64,000 nt of DNA, taken from the NCBI GenBank assembly GCA_009746045.1, contig RPFO01000059.1, positions 2,676,568-2,740,567 on the forward strand. The letters run 5' to 3'. The position numbers and the translations under genes were made by a program. Shown here in pieces: positions 30,848 through 42,320 of the stretch; the first letter of the stretch is position 1; every line of letters starts with the position of its first letter. Below the pieces are notes generated by a model. That model had not been told where the DNA came from. It did not search any database and saw nothing but the letters and a program-made list of their open reading frames with translations. This DNA is from Mesostigma viride (lineage: Eukaryota; Streptophyta; Mesostigmatophyceae; Mesostigmatales; Mesostigmataceae).

Positions 30848-33800
30848 CTAGAGCTTGTGCAGGGTTTTATATTCCTGCAGCAGGCGACTACACCCATCTA
30901 GCTCACTCTCCGTATACCAAACCTTATCTACTTCACTACGAGCATACATCCACTTCACTTTATACTGACGCTGGGTACCGCGGCCCTTTTTGATATCTCT
31001 ATGGGCCACGATGCTTTCTACTTCGTCTTCTACTTCCCCAGTGTCAGGGTTATGCTCTAAAGGGGCAGGCGCTAACTCCCTGCCAGCGAACGTACTAGGA
31101 TGGTACAGTTTAAGCTGGCTCCTATGGAAGGTGTTTGAATGCGTTTGCCAGGAGGTAGGGATATCGACTTTATATAAGAAATTTCCTACCCTAGACAACA
31201 CATGGAAGGGTCCTAAGAAGGCGGGCCTAAGTTTGACCTTCAGTTCTGCTTCAAACTTATGAGCAAAACGGCCAACACGGGGGCCTTCTACTAATACTAG
31301 ATCTCCTATTTCTATCTCAGGTGCTCGTCTATCTAAGGAGGCACGCAACCTAGCAAGGTACTTAGCCTGAGCTTTTTGGTACCCTGAGATCGCGTGGTCA
31401 TGAGCAGTTTTCATTCTATCTAGTAAGGACTGTACACCTTCTACAGTATCTCGGGACACATCATCCTTGTCCCGTAGAGGACTAGCTAAGAGAGAGGTAG
31501 GGGTAAGGGGCTGTCTACCAGTATCTAAGAAGAAGGGCGTATATCCATGCGCAGCTTGGGGACAATTGTTGAGGGAGAACTCTACCAAACATAAATAATC
31601 CTCCCAATCACTACCCGAGCCATTAACATAGTGCCTAAGCGCTTCTTCTACTACTCTATTAAGACGCTCTACTAAATGAGAGGAGGAGGAGTGGTAGGCA
31701 GTACCGTAGGTAACCTTGGTACCGATGGCAGCGAAAAACTGCTGCCAAAAATCTGAGGTAAATAATTTATCCTTATCACTAATAAACTGCCTACTCAATC
31801 CATGATATCTATATACATTATTGAGGTATAGGCGTGCGCAATCACGTGCGGTGAGTTCTAAAGGACACGGCACAAGATGGCACATACGAGTAAAACGATC
31901 TATGAACACAAGGATTTGGGCATTGCCCCTATCATTCTTTCTAAAAGGTCCTACAAAATCCATCATGATAGAATCCCAAGGCATGATGGGGTCAGGCAAG
32001 GTCCTAGGTTCTGCTATCTGTCCTACATTATTGGGTTTCATTTCCTGGCAAGATTGACAAGTTCTAACATACTCATCTACATCCTTATAAAGGGAAGGCC
32101 AGTAATAAGAGCGGGCTACTAGGTCCCGTACCCGTTTACCACCCTGATGAGCAGCTAAGTCATGCAACTCAAAGAGCAAGGAGGAGCGACAGATAGGAGG
32201 GACATACAGGCGCCATTGAGGGGGAGAATCTGCTATCTGCACATATAAAAACCCACCTACAAATTTACAAGGGTGCTTGCCTAATTGTTGGGGATGTGCA
32301 GCAATGGCAGCTAATGCTTCCGGCTCAGTGGCCGTAAATCTACTAATAAGGCGTTCAAGATCAGAGGTAGGCATCGCTACAGAAGTATCCAGAACAGGTT
32401 TAAAGAGATCTCCTACCGCCTTGCCAAAGAGAAGGGGAGGTCCTAGAGGGACTACGTTTTCATAAGACTTTCCTGACCTAGTCGCTATATGGCTAAGCGG
32501 TATAGAAATTTTATTTTTCCCCTCCCCCCCACCGAGGCCACGGGAAGGGCCTCACACGGGAGAGAGAGTCCTACGTGAGAAAGGAGATCAGGCATGCGAA
32601 CAGCTGTATGAAAGAGGTAGGCATAGGATTCATCATCAGGTAGTTCACCATAAGGGGTTACACCCATAGTAGTAGGAACTAGAGTAGTATTGAGAACATC
32701 AAGGTCCTCGAAGAAGGAATAGTCTGCACGACGAGAGAGTGCATCTGGTACTATGTTATCTACACCCTTGACATACTGAAGTTTAAAAGGGGAAAACTGT
32801 GCTAAAAATTCCATCCAGCGCGCTTGCCGAGGGGTAAGGTTGGGTTGGGAGAGAAGATGGGTAAGGGGACGATGATCCGTTTGGATAACTAACCTATAAG
32901 GATCTAGCTCACAGGGTTCATTCAGGCAGACATCAAATTGAGCACCTTTAAGGAAGTGCTGCCACGCGTGGCAACAATACACCACAGCTAAGAGTTCCTG
33001 CTGGTGTACGGGATAGTTACGCTCCGCAGGGAGCATTGTCCTAGAGATATACTCAATTGGCTGTAAGCCCTGACCCTGATCCTGGAGAAGGACACCACCT
33101 ATAGCTACTTTACTAGCATCTGTAGCCACAACAAAGGGTTTAGTAGTATCCGGTAGGATGAGTACAGGAGGGGAAAGGAGTAGGGATTTTAGGCACTGAA
33201 AAGCCGACTGACATTCACTACTCCAAACAAAGGGGATATCCTTCTTTAATAAATGATTAATAGGGGCTGCTATAGTTGCGAAACGCGGGATAAAACGCCT
33301 ATAGTAAGAAGCAATTCCTAGGAAACTACGTACACCTTTAACGTCGGTAGGAGTAGGCCATTCCTGAATTGACTTAGTTTTATCCGGGTCGGTAGCGACC
33401 CCGGCATCTGACAGAACGTGCCCTAAAAATGGGACACTCCTACCCGAACGCACTTTAGCACGGCGCGCCCACAAAGAATTTTCAGCCATTATTTCTAATA
33501 CTTTCTTTAAATCACGTAGGTGCGTTTCAAAATCAGGAGAGTAAATAAGAATATCATCTAAGTAAGCTTGAGCACAAGAACGGTCATGCTCAGATAAAGA
33601 AACAGAGGAGAAGGAAGGATCCTTTAGATCAGAGGACACCTGAGGAAGATGAGAATTTCCCATAACAGGTCTAAGCACTTCATTCATTAACATTTGAAAA
33701 GAGGCAGGCGAGTTACAGAGTCCCATAGCCGCTACTCTAAACTGGTAATGACCAAAAGGGGTAGCAAAGGCGGTTTTATGGCAATCCTCAGGAGCTATCC

Positions 33801-34958
33801 GCAACTGCCAAAAACCATCCGCACAATCCAGTACTGTGAAACAAGTGGAACCTTTAACCTTATTAAATATATCATCAATACGAGGTAGAGGGTATTTAGA
33901 CTTCACAGTAATATCATTCAACTTCCTATAATCAGTAACTAGGCGAAACTTGCCATTTGGCTTAGGAACTAACAGGACACCAGCTGAGTAGGGGGAGTTA
34001 CTAGGCTCTATCAATCCTGCTTCTAATAATGACACTAAAATCTGTTTTAGTTCCTTTAACTCGGTAGGGCCCATTCTATACATCGGAGAGTGCGTAGGAA
34101 CTGCACCGTCCTTGATAACTACACGGTGTAAAACAGAACGAGGAGGAGGATAAGAAGGAGTCTTTTCTTCAAAAACCTTTGAGGAATCTATCACAGCCAT
34201 GTATCTTACTATTTCATTTTCAGTAAATCCCACTCCTATTGTATCCACTGTGTTTATATCTATATCCACACTATTATTAGTGATAGGTATCTCCTGTACT
34301 TCTAACTGAAGGAACATACATAATAAATATCCATATTCCTTTAGTTCAGAACGCAACTCATCATTGGACATTAATACTTCAGGTATAGGTCTTACAGGAG
34401 GATCAACAGGTGTAGGAGGAGTAATATCTACCAAGGATAAATTTTCCAATCTATAATGACGTTCAGGTACCCAGTAAGAGCTATCTGGAAACCAAATGAC
34501 CATGGTATCATAATTAATAGTAATCTTATTATCCTGGTGCCAATCTAATCCTAGTAATACATCAGCGGTAGTGATAGGGCCTATAGTGGCCGTCAGGTTG
34601 ACAGTACGTCCTTGTATAACCATGGGAAGGGACACCGTACCCGGGGAATGACTGGTGCGACCATCAGCATAATGAACAGTAACGGGTTTGGTGTGAGGGG
34701 TAGGGACTAGTCCTAAACGCCTAACTAGGGCTCGCTCACAAAGGAGCTAGCCGCACCGCTATCTACCAACACAGAGACATTCAAGAGTTCATCAGCATGC
34801 AGAAAGGGTCTACAACAGTGTGAGGGACGGTTAAACCACCATTCAAGAACATAAGAGGACGCACACGTAGTGGTAGGGAAGATTCAGCTCCTACAGAGGT
34901 TATAAAAACAGGCAGGCAAAAATTTTTATCTGGGGTACTATCTAAGGACCTGTCCAGG
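30848..34958 (-). CDS. pol: Gy-B pol: PR, RT, RNase H, integrase, chromodomain (two single-base breaks)
   Basis: PR begins just after the gag stop but carries a one-base loss near 34728 (GGGCTCGC versus GGGCCTC in Gy-A). The frame 34635-32485 contains DVLLGLDW of PR, then RT with VLDCADGFW and YLDDILIYS, then RNase H (ATDASK, TDHRPLTH, PDALSRR). About 25 extra residues sit just before YLDD compared with ordinary Ty3 RTs. A C-run (32524-32530) shifts the frame into INT. INT has the HHCC zinc region, DD-E residues (MMDFVGP, SDKDK, VERLNRVVEE) and a C-terminal chromodomain (EVESIVAHRD, YKVKW, VWYTESEL). The stop is at 30848-30850. Gy-C is continuous through the C-run, so these may be recent or artefactual breaks. 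Confidence 0.9.
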
Positions 34959-36713
34959 TTACCCCCGGCTGACAGGCCTACTGTTCCCCCTCCCCCCCAA
35001 ATCCATAGGAACTAACCCCGAAGAAGACCCTGGCGAAAAAGCCACTGCTGGAGGGTCACGAGGGAGCGAAGAGGGTGCGGGAGCCTGATTATCATAGGGG
35101 AACCCTGGGGATCCTGTCTGCACAGCATTCAGCCTACTAGGGGTAGCTGAAGGAATGCGTCCTGAAGTAGGACGAATAGGAGCACGCTGAGGGGTACGAG
35201 GAGGGCGAGCGTCGGGATGAGGGGGAGCACCCGAAAGGAACTTGGGGCACTCACGTTTAAGATGACCTACTTCCTTACAATGATAGCATGTGATATGAGA
35301 GACATCAAGGGCTGAAAGGTCAGTAACACAGATATCTAATTCTTCTACATAGGAGTTCTCCTCCTCAGGGGTAAGGATAATATTATTAATACGGGAACGG
35401 GTAGGAAGAGAAGGGGTGGTGAAGAAATCTGCTACACGCAAGAGATGCTGGCGCACATGCTTGAGGGGCAGATCAGTAAAACGGTAGGCAGAGAACTGGC
35501 GCTTGACTTCACGTAATAAGGGTCTACTGAGGCCTTGGAGGAAGCGAGCACGTACTTCTGCACCCGACAAATCCCTAATTCGTACCATCTGAGCATCAAA
35601 CTCTTTCATATACTCCTTAAATGATTTAGTACCCTGCTGCAAGGTACCAAAGGCTAATCTATCCTGCCAATCTGAATCAGGAGGGACTAAATGGTTCTCT
35701 AAACGCTTAAACAATTCTGCTACAGAGTTAGGGTAGGCATGAGAGGCCAAAGACTCACACTGAATGAGGTTAGCAAGCTCAGGAGTAATACAGGTTGTGA
35801 GATAGTGAGGAACTAATACAGCATCAGAAAGACGCCATCTATTATGATTCTGCCACGACTCCGTGTTCTGGGTAAGCAACATAATAAAGGTGAAAAACTG
35901 TTGAGGGGTAGACTTGACATCCAGCTTGGGAAGGTTAGCAAAGAGGGGAAGAGCAGGGGGCTTAGGGGGATTAGAAGAGTCAGTTTTTCCCATAGGGCCA
36001 CTATCTTCCACTGCTACATAAGCGGGATAGAAGGAAGGAAGAGGAAAAGTCTTGGGTAGGGGTCTAGAAGGGGCCACCGTTTCAGGCTGGTGCCCATAAG
36101 AGAAGGGGACAGTATATTGCTCACGAAGAGAGGAATAGGCAAAATGATCATAATTTCTGTCATCTAAGGGCATGGTGCTGAAATCACTATTAACTTCTAA
36201 ATCAGCCACACGGGTAGGGACCTGGGCTGCCTCATAGGCCGTCTCAGGGTAGGACCAGGAAGCAGGTGGGTAAAAGGGAACTGCACTAGGGCGCCCAGAA
36301 GGACCGACAGGGGCAGAGGCACGACCCGTGTTAAGAGCAGGCATGGAAGGCACAGGGTGGGAAGGAGGCCTAAAAACATTGTTAGTTAGTGAGGACCTGC
36401 TGGAGGGTTGAGCCAAGGTTGCAGGAGGGGCAGGGGCCTGGTTCAGGGTAAGGGAAGGGTCATCACTAAATCTGACTTGCATACGTTGACGTTGTTCATA
36501 GGTAGGAGGGGTAAGTGAGGGACGACGGCGACCATCAGCAAGAGGAGAAGGAGGTGAGGCACGAAGGTTACCTTGAGGAGTGAGATGGTGCACCGTTTCA
36601 AGTGAGTCCCGTCGGTTACCACGATTGTTGTTATGGTTGTTATTATTATTATTATTACTCATAGTAGGAGTATTGGTAGGTATAGGCGACATGTTACCAC
36701 CCACTGGATCCAT
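34959..36713 (-). CDS. gag: Gy-B gag
   Basis: 584 residues from ATG 36713. N-terminal Asn run and P/S-rich region, capsid (retrotransposon gag) domain with WQDRLAFGTLQQG and RARFLQGLSRPLL, then one CCHC zinc knuckle (C476, C479, H484, C489), and a basic P-rich tail. It ends CGG GGG UAA; pol continues in the +1 frame from within that sequence. It follows the hybrid-binding ORF by 124 bases. Intact. Confidence 0.92.
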   Translation of the reverse strand: MDPVGGNMSPIPTNTPTMSNNNNNNNHNNNRGNRRDSLETVHHLTPQGNLRASPPSPLADGRRRPSLTPPTYEQRQRMQVRFSDDPSLTLNQAPAPPATLAQPSSRSSLTNNVFRPPSHPVPSMPALNTGRASAPVGPSGRPSAVPFYPPASWSYPETAYEAAQVPTRVADLEVNSDFSTMPLDDRNYDHFAYSSLREQYTVPFSYGHQPETVAPSRPLPKTFPLPSFYPAYVAVEDSGPMGKTDSSNPPKPPALPLFANLPKLDVKSTPQQFFTFIMLLTQNTESWQNHNRWRLSDAVLVPHYLTTCITPELANLIQCESLASHAYPNSVAELFKRLENHLVPPDSDWQDRLAFGTLQQGTKSFKEYMKEFDAQMVRIRDLSGAEVRARFLQGLSRPLLREVKRQFSAYRFTDLPLKHVRQHLLRVADFFTTPSLPTRSRINNIILTPEEENSYVEELDICVTDLSALDVSHITCYHCKEVGHLKRECPKFLSGAPPHPDARPPRTPQRAPIRPTSGRIPSATPSRLNAVQTGSPGFPYDNQAPAPSSLPRDPPAVAFSPGSSSGLVPMDLGGRGNSRPVSRG

Positions 36714-36837
36714 TTTTGTTTAAGTAAATGATCAAAAATCTAACTGAAAGCAACAAGGATAAAGGACAAGGCCTAATATAAGGCAAGGAAAGAAAAGGAA
36801 AAGATTTTAATGGCTTAAAAGAAGGAAACAATTTAAA

Positions 36838-37230
36838 TCAATCCTTTTTAACAACAGTAATGGATAGGGAACCGAATTCTAAGGTGAGAGGAGTATCTAA
36901 GCTAGATGAGGATGCAGCCCTCTTAGGGGGAGACGAAGGAGGGGTAGCAAAATCTAGAGCTTCTACAGGAGGGCGACCATGAGGAGTAGAACGTACGTGT
37001 AGGCCTAGATCTGATACGCTATGGTCTATAAGGAATTGTTGAGCTTCCTCGAAGGTAACAAATTTCTTATACCTAATTACATTATATGTACGATTTTGCA
37101 CTATCTTCCTAGCATCTGACCAAGAGAGGAAAATGGCTGACCATTGAGGGGTAATAACTACGTAATACTTAGCTAAACTATTATCACTAGATGAATGGGA
37201 AGGCGCAGTAAAAACACGACGTTGACTCAT
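36838..37230 (-). CDS. Gy-B hybrid-binding-domain ORF (P6/RNase H1-like)
   Basis: 130 residues from ATG 37230, almost identical to the Gy-A copy. Domain at residues 21-68 (KYYVV, IFLSW, YKKFVTFEEAQQFL), then a P/S-rich tail with PPSSPPKRAASSSS and a C-terminal GSLSITVVKKD. It is a separate ORF before gag, not a domain of the RNase H in pol. Intact. The function is inferred only from the fold family: binding dsRNA or RNA:DNA hybrids, or helping translation of later ORFs. Confidence 0.77.
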   Translation of the reverse strand: MSQRRVFTAPSHSSSDNSLAKYYVVITPQWSAIFLSWSDARKIVQNRTYNVIRYKKFVTFEEAQQFLIDHSVSDLGLHVRSTPHGRPPVEALDFATPPSSPPKRAASSSSLDTPLTLEFGSLSITVVKKD

Positions 37231-37650
37231 GATAACTCACCTGGCGTGTCTTGTGATGTCAAGCTAGACGAGGTAGGGGTAGGCGACTTAGCTGGACGAT
37301 CTGGATCACCGAAAGAAGAAGGAGGGCGGAGTTTCCAGCTCTCGTCCTAAGTCAGCGGCCGGATATCCAGCGCTCGTCCTAACACAGCGCCCCGTAACTC
37401 TGCGGGTGCGGCCGTCTAATAAAGCAGCAGCACAAGGAAAAAGGTGTAGGTACTGCGACGCTAATCGTCTCCGAACAGTAATACTCCCCTATCTAAGACA
37501 GGAAACAACCGTAAGCAGGAAAACAAGGCGAAGGACAGGCTAACTACGAAAGGATTTATCCGCTGCGAGCAGGTCTAGCTTCTAGGTAGAGCGTGTCCCG
37601 AAACGGGCAGCACTACTCTCCTAGCTTGAAGGCGACCCGCCCATTACCTA

Positions 37651-37914
37651 TCAAGGAAGTGTCGACTTCTTGTTCCTGGACGCGGAAGGGGTCTTGAAAG
37701 GTGTATGTGGCAAGGGATAGTCGTCTCGTTCACTACCTACTGAAGTTCCTCCGGAACCATTGTTACGCCGCGGATATCTACCTCCACCTCTACCTCTAAT
37801 GGGCCTGATACTACCTAAACTGGTCAGGCCTCCTCTACTCAACCCTCTGGCGAAAGACGAACGTGACGGAGCTGATCTCAATGCATTAACGTAAGTGTTA
37901 CTATAATACGCCAT
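37651..37914 (-). CDS. Gy-B ORF0 (LTR-to-leader), frame altered at the end
   Basis: ATG 37914 inside the 5' LTR (MAYYSNTYVN). It crosses the PBS and runs to 37651. The first 60 or so residues equal Gy-A; after SERDDYPLPHT an indel near 37695 gives a different, shorter tail. The following leader 37231-37650 is otherwise non-coding. Confidence 0.45.
   Translation of the reverse strand: MAYYSNTYVNALRSAPSRSSFARGLSRGGLTSLGSIRPIRGRGGGRYPRRNNGSGGTSVGSERDDYPLPHTPFKTPSASRNKKSTLP
37746..37759 (-). promoter_or_regulatory. Gy-B primer-binding site
   Basis: Element strand TGGTTCCGGAGGAA, one base after the 5' LTR, complementary to a tRNA 3' end reading TTCCTCCGGAACCA. The tRNA is not identified. Gy-A has the same site; Gy-C and Gy-D have TGGACTCGGAGGAA. 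Confidence 0.7.
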
Positions 37915-38333
37915 ACAACCATTTATCAAAACCCGTTTACTCCAGGAATAGAGGAAGGAAACACAACTACACTGCCGTGACCCAAGCCTAAATGTGTTAA
38001 TTCATTTAACACACGCCGAGTGCACACACAAGGGGTAGAACGCGCATAAATGGTCACCAACGGTCCAACACGCTCGAGCCGACATGGCCCTCGCCTACAG
38101 ATGCACGCTGGTCCACTACATCCACTGATGCACGCTGGTCCACTACATTCTACCACAGGATCAGGACCACTAGTAAAGTACGCGGCGCGGCGCCCAACGG
38201 CACCCAATGTACCACAGTACTGTTACGAGGACAATAATGTCCCGGTAGGAGCCTAAACGTAAACCTAGGGACAACCGAGGCAAAAGACCTAATTTACGTC
38301 CGTAACTACAACGAATTGTTACGCGACGTAACA
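37761..38333 (-). repeat. Gy-B 5' LTR (573 bp)
   Basis: Pairs with 27541-28113. The right edge GCGACGTAACA is followed by the AATAG duplication (38334-38338) and then the last piece of the Gy-C 3' LTR, giving two LTR edges 98 bp apart. Confidence 0.94.
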
Positions 38334-38432
38334 AATAGTGTCCCAGTAGGAACTACACGTAAACCTATGGACAACCGAGGCAAAAGACCTAATTTACGTC
38401 CGTAACTACAACGAATTGTTACACGACGTAAC

Positions 38433-38803
38433 ACCTCCCCCCCCACAAAGGTAGGGAGCCCTCTCCCTACGCACAGGGAGGAAACCAAGGGGTAGGAAAC
38501 CTAATGCACCCGGCACACACCAACACAATCGGCAGGCCATCCAAGATACAAAGCACCAATAGTTCACACGGTCTCCACCACCACGCCGGGAGGTGTAGGG
38601 TTAGCCAGCACCAAGCCTGGTGGTAGGTTCCCCTAACTGCCTGGAACAAAGTCCTTGCCGGGGGGGAAAGGCACTGGGCAGGACACACAGAGTAAACAAA
38701 TCAGTACCAAGGACCAAGAACGACCAGTCAACTGGCCAGAACGTGAGGGCGACTCTATATACCGGAGGGACAACACCCTCAGGTCGGGCCTAAGGCCCTC
38801 TAT
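38433..38803 (-). other. Gy-C polypurine tract and 3' UTR
   Basis: CCTCCCCCCCC at 38433 is the complement of the polypurine tract. The sequence up to the ORF3 stop parallels Gy-B 28114-28482. No ORF supported. Confidence 0.7.
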
Positions 38804-41137
38804 CTAATTGCCATCCGTCTGGTAAGTGCCACGGGAGGCCAGCAGGACATCCAGGTACGCCTGGTAGTGAGCCACATCCTCGGCATTGTCGTGCCTATCT
38901 ACAGTGAGGAAAACATCGGCCCACACGCCGTCAGGAAAAAGACCCAGGAAGGCCCAGTAATACCTATGCTGCGTAAGAACGACCTGGCCACGGGCCCAGT
39001 CCAGGAAACCACAGGCAAAGAGGCGTAGGAAAGGCTCTACCGCGATCAAGCAGAGAGCCCGCAGGAGCAGGCGATGGTACCGGATCCGAGGGCGCAAACC
39101 CGTCGGGAAAAACAGATCTACCAGGGGCTCCACGTTAGACGGCCACATCCGGATGTGCCGAATCTCACGGGAGCGCCACCGACGGGCACACTGTCGCGAC
39201 CCGAACGTCTCGAGGTAGTCGCTAGCCCGGGGAGGAGGATGGCCACGGGAGTCCAGACCCTGGCCCGGGATGGGCGCTGGACGACGGGCATCCCACTCTA
39301 GGATGGGCTGAAGGACCGTGCTGTACGTGGCACCCGGCACCGCAGGAAACTCTACCGTAAGGGCATCTGAGGCCATAATGCCCAGAGGCGGAGGGTAAGC
39401 CCACTGGTACCCGCTGTAGGTGTCCAAGTCATTGTGACGCCTAGCCCAGCGATACAGGACGCGCCGAACCAGGATCTCACCCTGGAACACCGGATCAGCT
39501 AAAATAACCATATCGAAAGGAGGCCGATCAGTCTCAACGGGTAGGCCACGGTCCCGCGGCGCCCGACACACCTGGGAGAACCCGTAGGACATGGGCGAAA
39601 TGGCAAGCTCGGCGGAGGCGCGCGGCAGGTCACACTGGCGGCTGCCAGGCGAGCGCAGACATACCATACCCAAAGACAGGCGTGTCGCGCGACTCCGGAG
39701 TCGCATGCACCACAGAAGGGGCCCGATCCCGATCGCCCTCTGACAACTCCCGAAGGGAATCAGCAGCGCGGGTGGCGCGAGGATCAGAGCCACTGGACCG
39801 AACAACCGCAGCCAAAGACCGCGGGGCCGAAGGGACAGGGGCCGAAGAAGGGGTAGGAACCGGCACAGACGCAGACGGCGCCGGTACAACAGGGGGTCGC
39901 GTCGGACCCGATGCCGCAGGGGGTCGCGACGGCCCCGCCTCCGCAACTGGCGCTCCGGTCTCTGGTGGCGGAGCACCCCCAGGCCACATGTTGAAAACAG
40001 GGCCCGTGGGGACAGGCAATCCGGCATACGACTGGTTACCGTCTAAGCTCCAGTCGGGCACCGGAATCCTCTGCGGAGGACCGCCCTCCCAAAGCCTGGG
40101 AAGACCGCCCGGGTCGCTGAAGAAACCCCGCGCGGGCGGCGCTGACGCGGTGGGCGGCCCGGAAACGACGGCGACGGGCGTGGCCGCTGGGACGGAGGAC
40201 TCGCGCCGAGGCGCAGGTAAGTCAGTAGCAGGCGCAGGGGCAGCCGAAGGCGTAGGAGCCGCAGCAACAGAGGGAGCCACAGCCGCCGAGGGCTCGCGCG
40301 GCCCAGACGGACCCGTAGACGCCGAGGCGACCGAAGGGGAAGGGGACACAGCTGCGGCAGACACCCCACCTGGCGTGGCTGGAGCGTGCGCCTGGGCCGC
40401 CATGAAGGCCCCGAAGGCCGCTGTCAGGGACTGGATCTGCGCCTGCATCGCAGAAACTGTCGCCGAAAGAGGATCAGGCTCACGATCAGAGCCCAAAGGG
40501 GTAGGCTCCACCGATGCGCGCCGGACCGATCGTGGTGAAGACGGGACAGGGGAAGGAGCCGACACTGAAGAGGAGGACGCCGCAGGGGAGGCCGAATACT
40601 CAGGAGTGTACTGTGCCTCGACTGGTGCGTCCGTAGGAGTAGGGTCGCCAAATGCTACACCCGCTGTCTGGTCCGCGATCTCCATGAACTCAACCGCCCG
40701 TAGGAGGTCACAGAACAGGGGTTGTCATCTACATCTGCCTCGCCCGCGCCCGGAAGCCAGGGGAACACCTCCCGTAGGCAATCGCGACCCACAGGGGTAG
40801 ACAGATAGGAAAACACCCGGGGGCACTGAAGGACCGCGGCTATCTGCCCTAATGCTGGGCAGCGGGAGCCACATCCTAAAAGGCAATGCCCGGCATCGTC
40901 GAATCCATGCACAACTAGCTGTTGCGGATCATCTGGAGCCGGGCCGAACCACGCGACACCAAAGAGGGCAGCCCTGACTAAAGCCGCATGCTGCGCCTGG
41001 AGAGCAGAATGAATGATGCCACCCGGATAACTGGAACGTAACACCCAGCGGCCCGGAAGGGCCTCGAAGTAGAGCTCTGGATCCGGTGGCGGAGGGGAAG
41101 GTGGCCGGCTCTCCGACGGAGGGGTAGGATCAGCCAT
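38804..41137 (-). pseudogene. Gy-C ORF3, two frameshifts
   Basis: Same three-part protein as Gy-B ORF3, starting at ATG 41137 (MADPTPPSES). The frame is lost near 40718 (extra bases within CACAGAACAGGGG, at DDNPC) and again near 39648 (extra CTGC in GGCGGCTGCCAGGCG, at GMSALA). Both conserved end domains remain readable, and the P/A/S-rich middle differs in length from Gy-B (an extra SGPREPSAAVAPS-like segment). Amino-acid conservation outside the middle is much higher than within it, which supports past selection on the ends. Confidence 0.82.
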
Positions 41138-41217
41138 GATGGCTGCGGAGGGGAGGGGACAACCAACCAACCACCAACATGCAGCAGAAAGACGATAAGG
41201 GAGGGGCAGGTTGCCAA

Positions 41218-42032
41218 CTAGAGCTGGTGTAGGGTTTTGTAGTCCTGCAACAAACGACTACAACCATCTAACTCACTCTCCGTGTACCATACTTTATCTA
41301 CCTCACTACGAGCATACATCCATTTCACTTTATACTGACGCTGGGTACCACGGCCCTTTTTGATATCTCTATGGGCCACGATGCTCTCTACTTCGTCTTC
41401 TACTTCCCCAGTGTCAGGGTTATGCTCTAAAGGGGCAGGCGCTAGCTCTCTACCAGCGAACGTGCTAGGGTGGTACAGTTTAAGCTGGCTTCTATGGAAG
41501 GTGTTAGAATGTGTCTGCCAAGAGGTAGGGATATCGACTTTATATAAGAAATTTCCTACTCTAGACAACACACGGAAAGGTCCTAAGAAGGCGGGCCTAA
41601 GTTTGACCTTAAGTTCTGCTTCGAACTTGTGAGCAAAACGGCCAACACGGGGGCCTTCTACTAATACTAGATCTCCTATATCTATCTCAGGCGCTCTTCT
41701 ATCTAAGGAGGCACGCAACCTAGCAAGGTACTTAGACTGAGCTTTTTGGTACCCTGAGATCGCGTGATCATGTGCAGTTTTCATTCTATCTAGCAAGGAC
41801 TGTACACCTTCTACAGTATCCCGGGACACATCGTCCCTGTCCCGTAGAGGACTAGCTAAGAGAGAGGTAGGGGTAAGAGGCTGTCTACCAGTATCTAGGA
41901 AGAAGGGCGTATATCCATGCGCAGCCTGGGGGCAATTGTTAAGGGAGAACTCTACCAAACATAAATAATCCTCCCAATCACTTCCCGAGCCATTAACATA
42001 GTGCCTAAGCGCTTCTTCCACTACCCTATTAA
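41218..42032 (-). pseudogene. pol: Gy-C integrase C-terminal part with chromodomain
   Basis: Reads from VEEALRHYVNGSG through the GPRVGRFAHKFEAEL region to the chromodomain (EVESIVAHRD, YKVKW, VWYTESEL) and ends YKTLHQL-stop. Cut at 42032 by Tt-2 exactly at TTAA, immediately after the region encoding the catalytic Glu; it resumes at 51587. Confidence 0.9.
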
Positions 42033-42320
42033 GGGGATGTGGCACCTCAAAACACTTAAAATTTACATATGCTAATATCACTTGAAATTCATTTGCACAA
42101 TGCTAAGTTATGATTGGGGGCACTAAATAACATCTCTAGTGAGTTGTCCATGCACTTTTTGGGGGTACTACCCCCATATATATTAAAAATATAATTACTT
42201 ACAGCAGAGTGAAATCACTCAAACCAAAGCAAACGCCCAGCTATAAACCTATATACAGATCGAGCCATGTCAAAGCTCTATACTACCATAAGACCAATGG
42301 AAACGCCTAACGGGAGGAAC

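Larger units (their letters stand above)
27541..38333 (-). mobile_element. Gy-B: near-intact Ty3/gypsy chromovirus (10,793 bp)
   Basis: Two 573-bp LTRs (27541-28113 and 37761-38333) and target duplications AATAG at 27536-27540 and 38334-38338. Encodes ORF0, the hybrid-binding ORF, gag, PR-RT-RH-INT-chromodomain and ORF3. Gag, the hybrid-binding ORF, RT-RH, INT and ORF3 are each open. The lesions are one-base losses in PR (near 34728) and at a C-run between RNase H and INT (32524-32530). It is the best reference copy in the window. Confidence 0.95.
25739..38432 (-). repeat. Gy-C 3' LTR in three pieces
   Basis: 25739-25820 starts TGTTACGTCTCAG as the 5' LTR does. It is broken at TTAA by Tt-1, continues 27178-27540, is broken by Gy-B at AATAG, and finishes 38339-38432 at CACGACGTAACA. 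The pieces sum to 539 bp against 543 for the 5' LTR; a small deletion near 27466 explains most of the difference. Confidence 0.9.
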
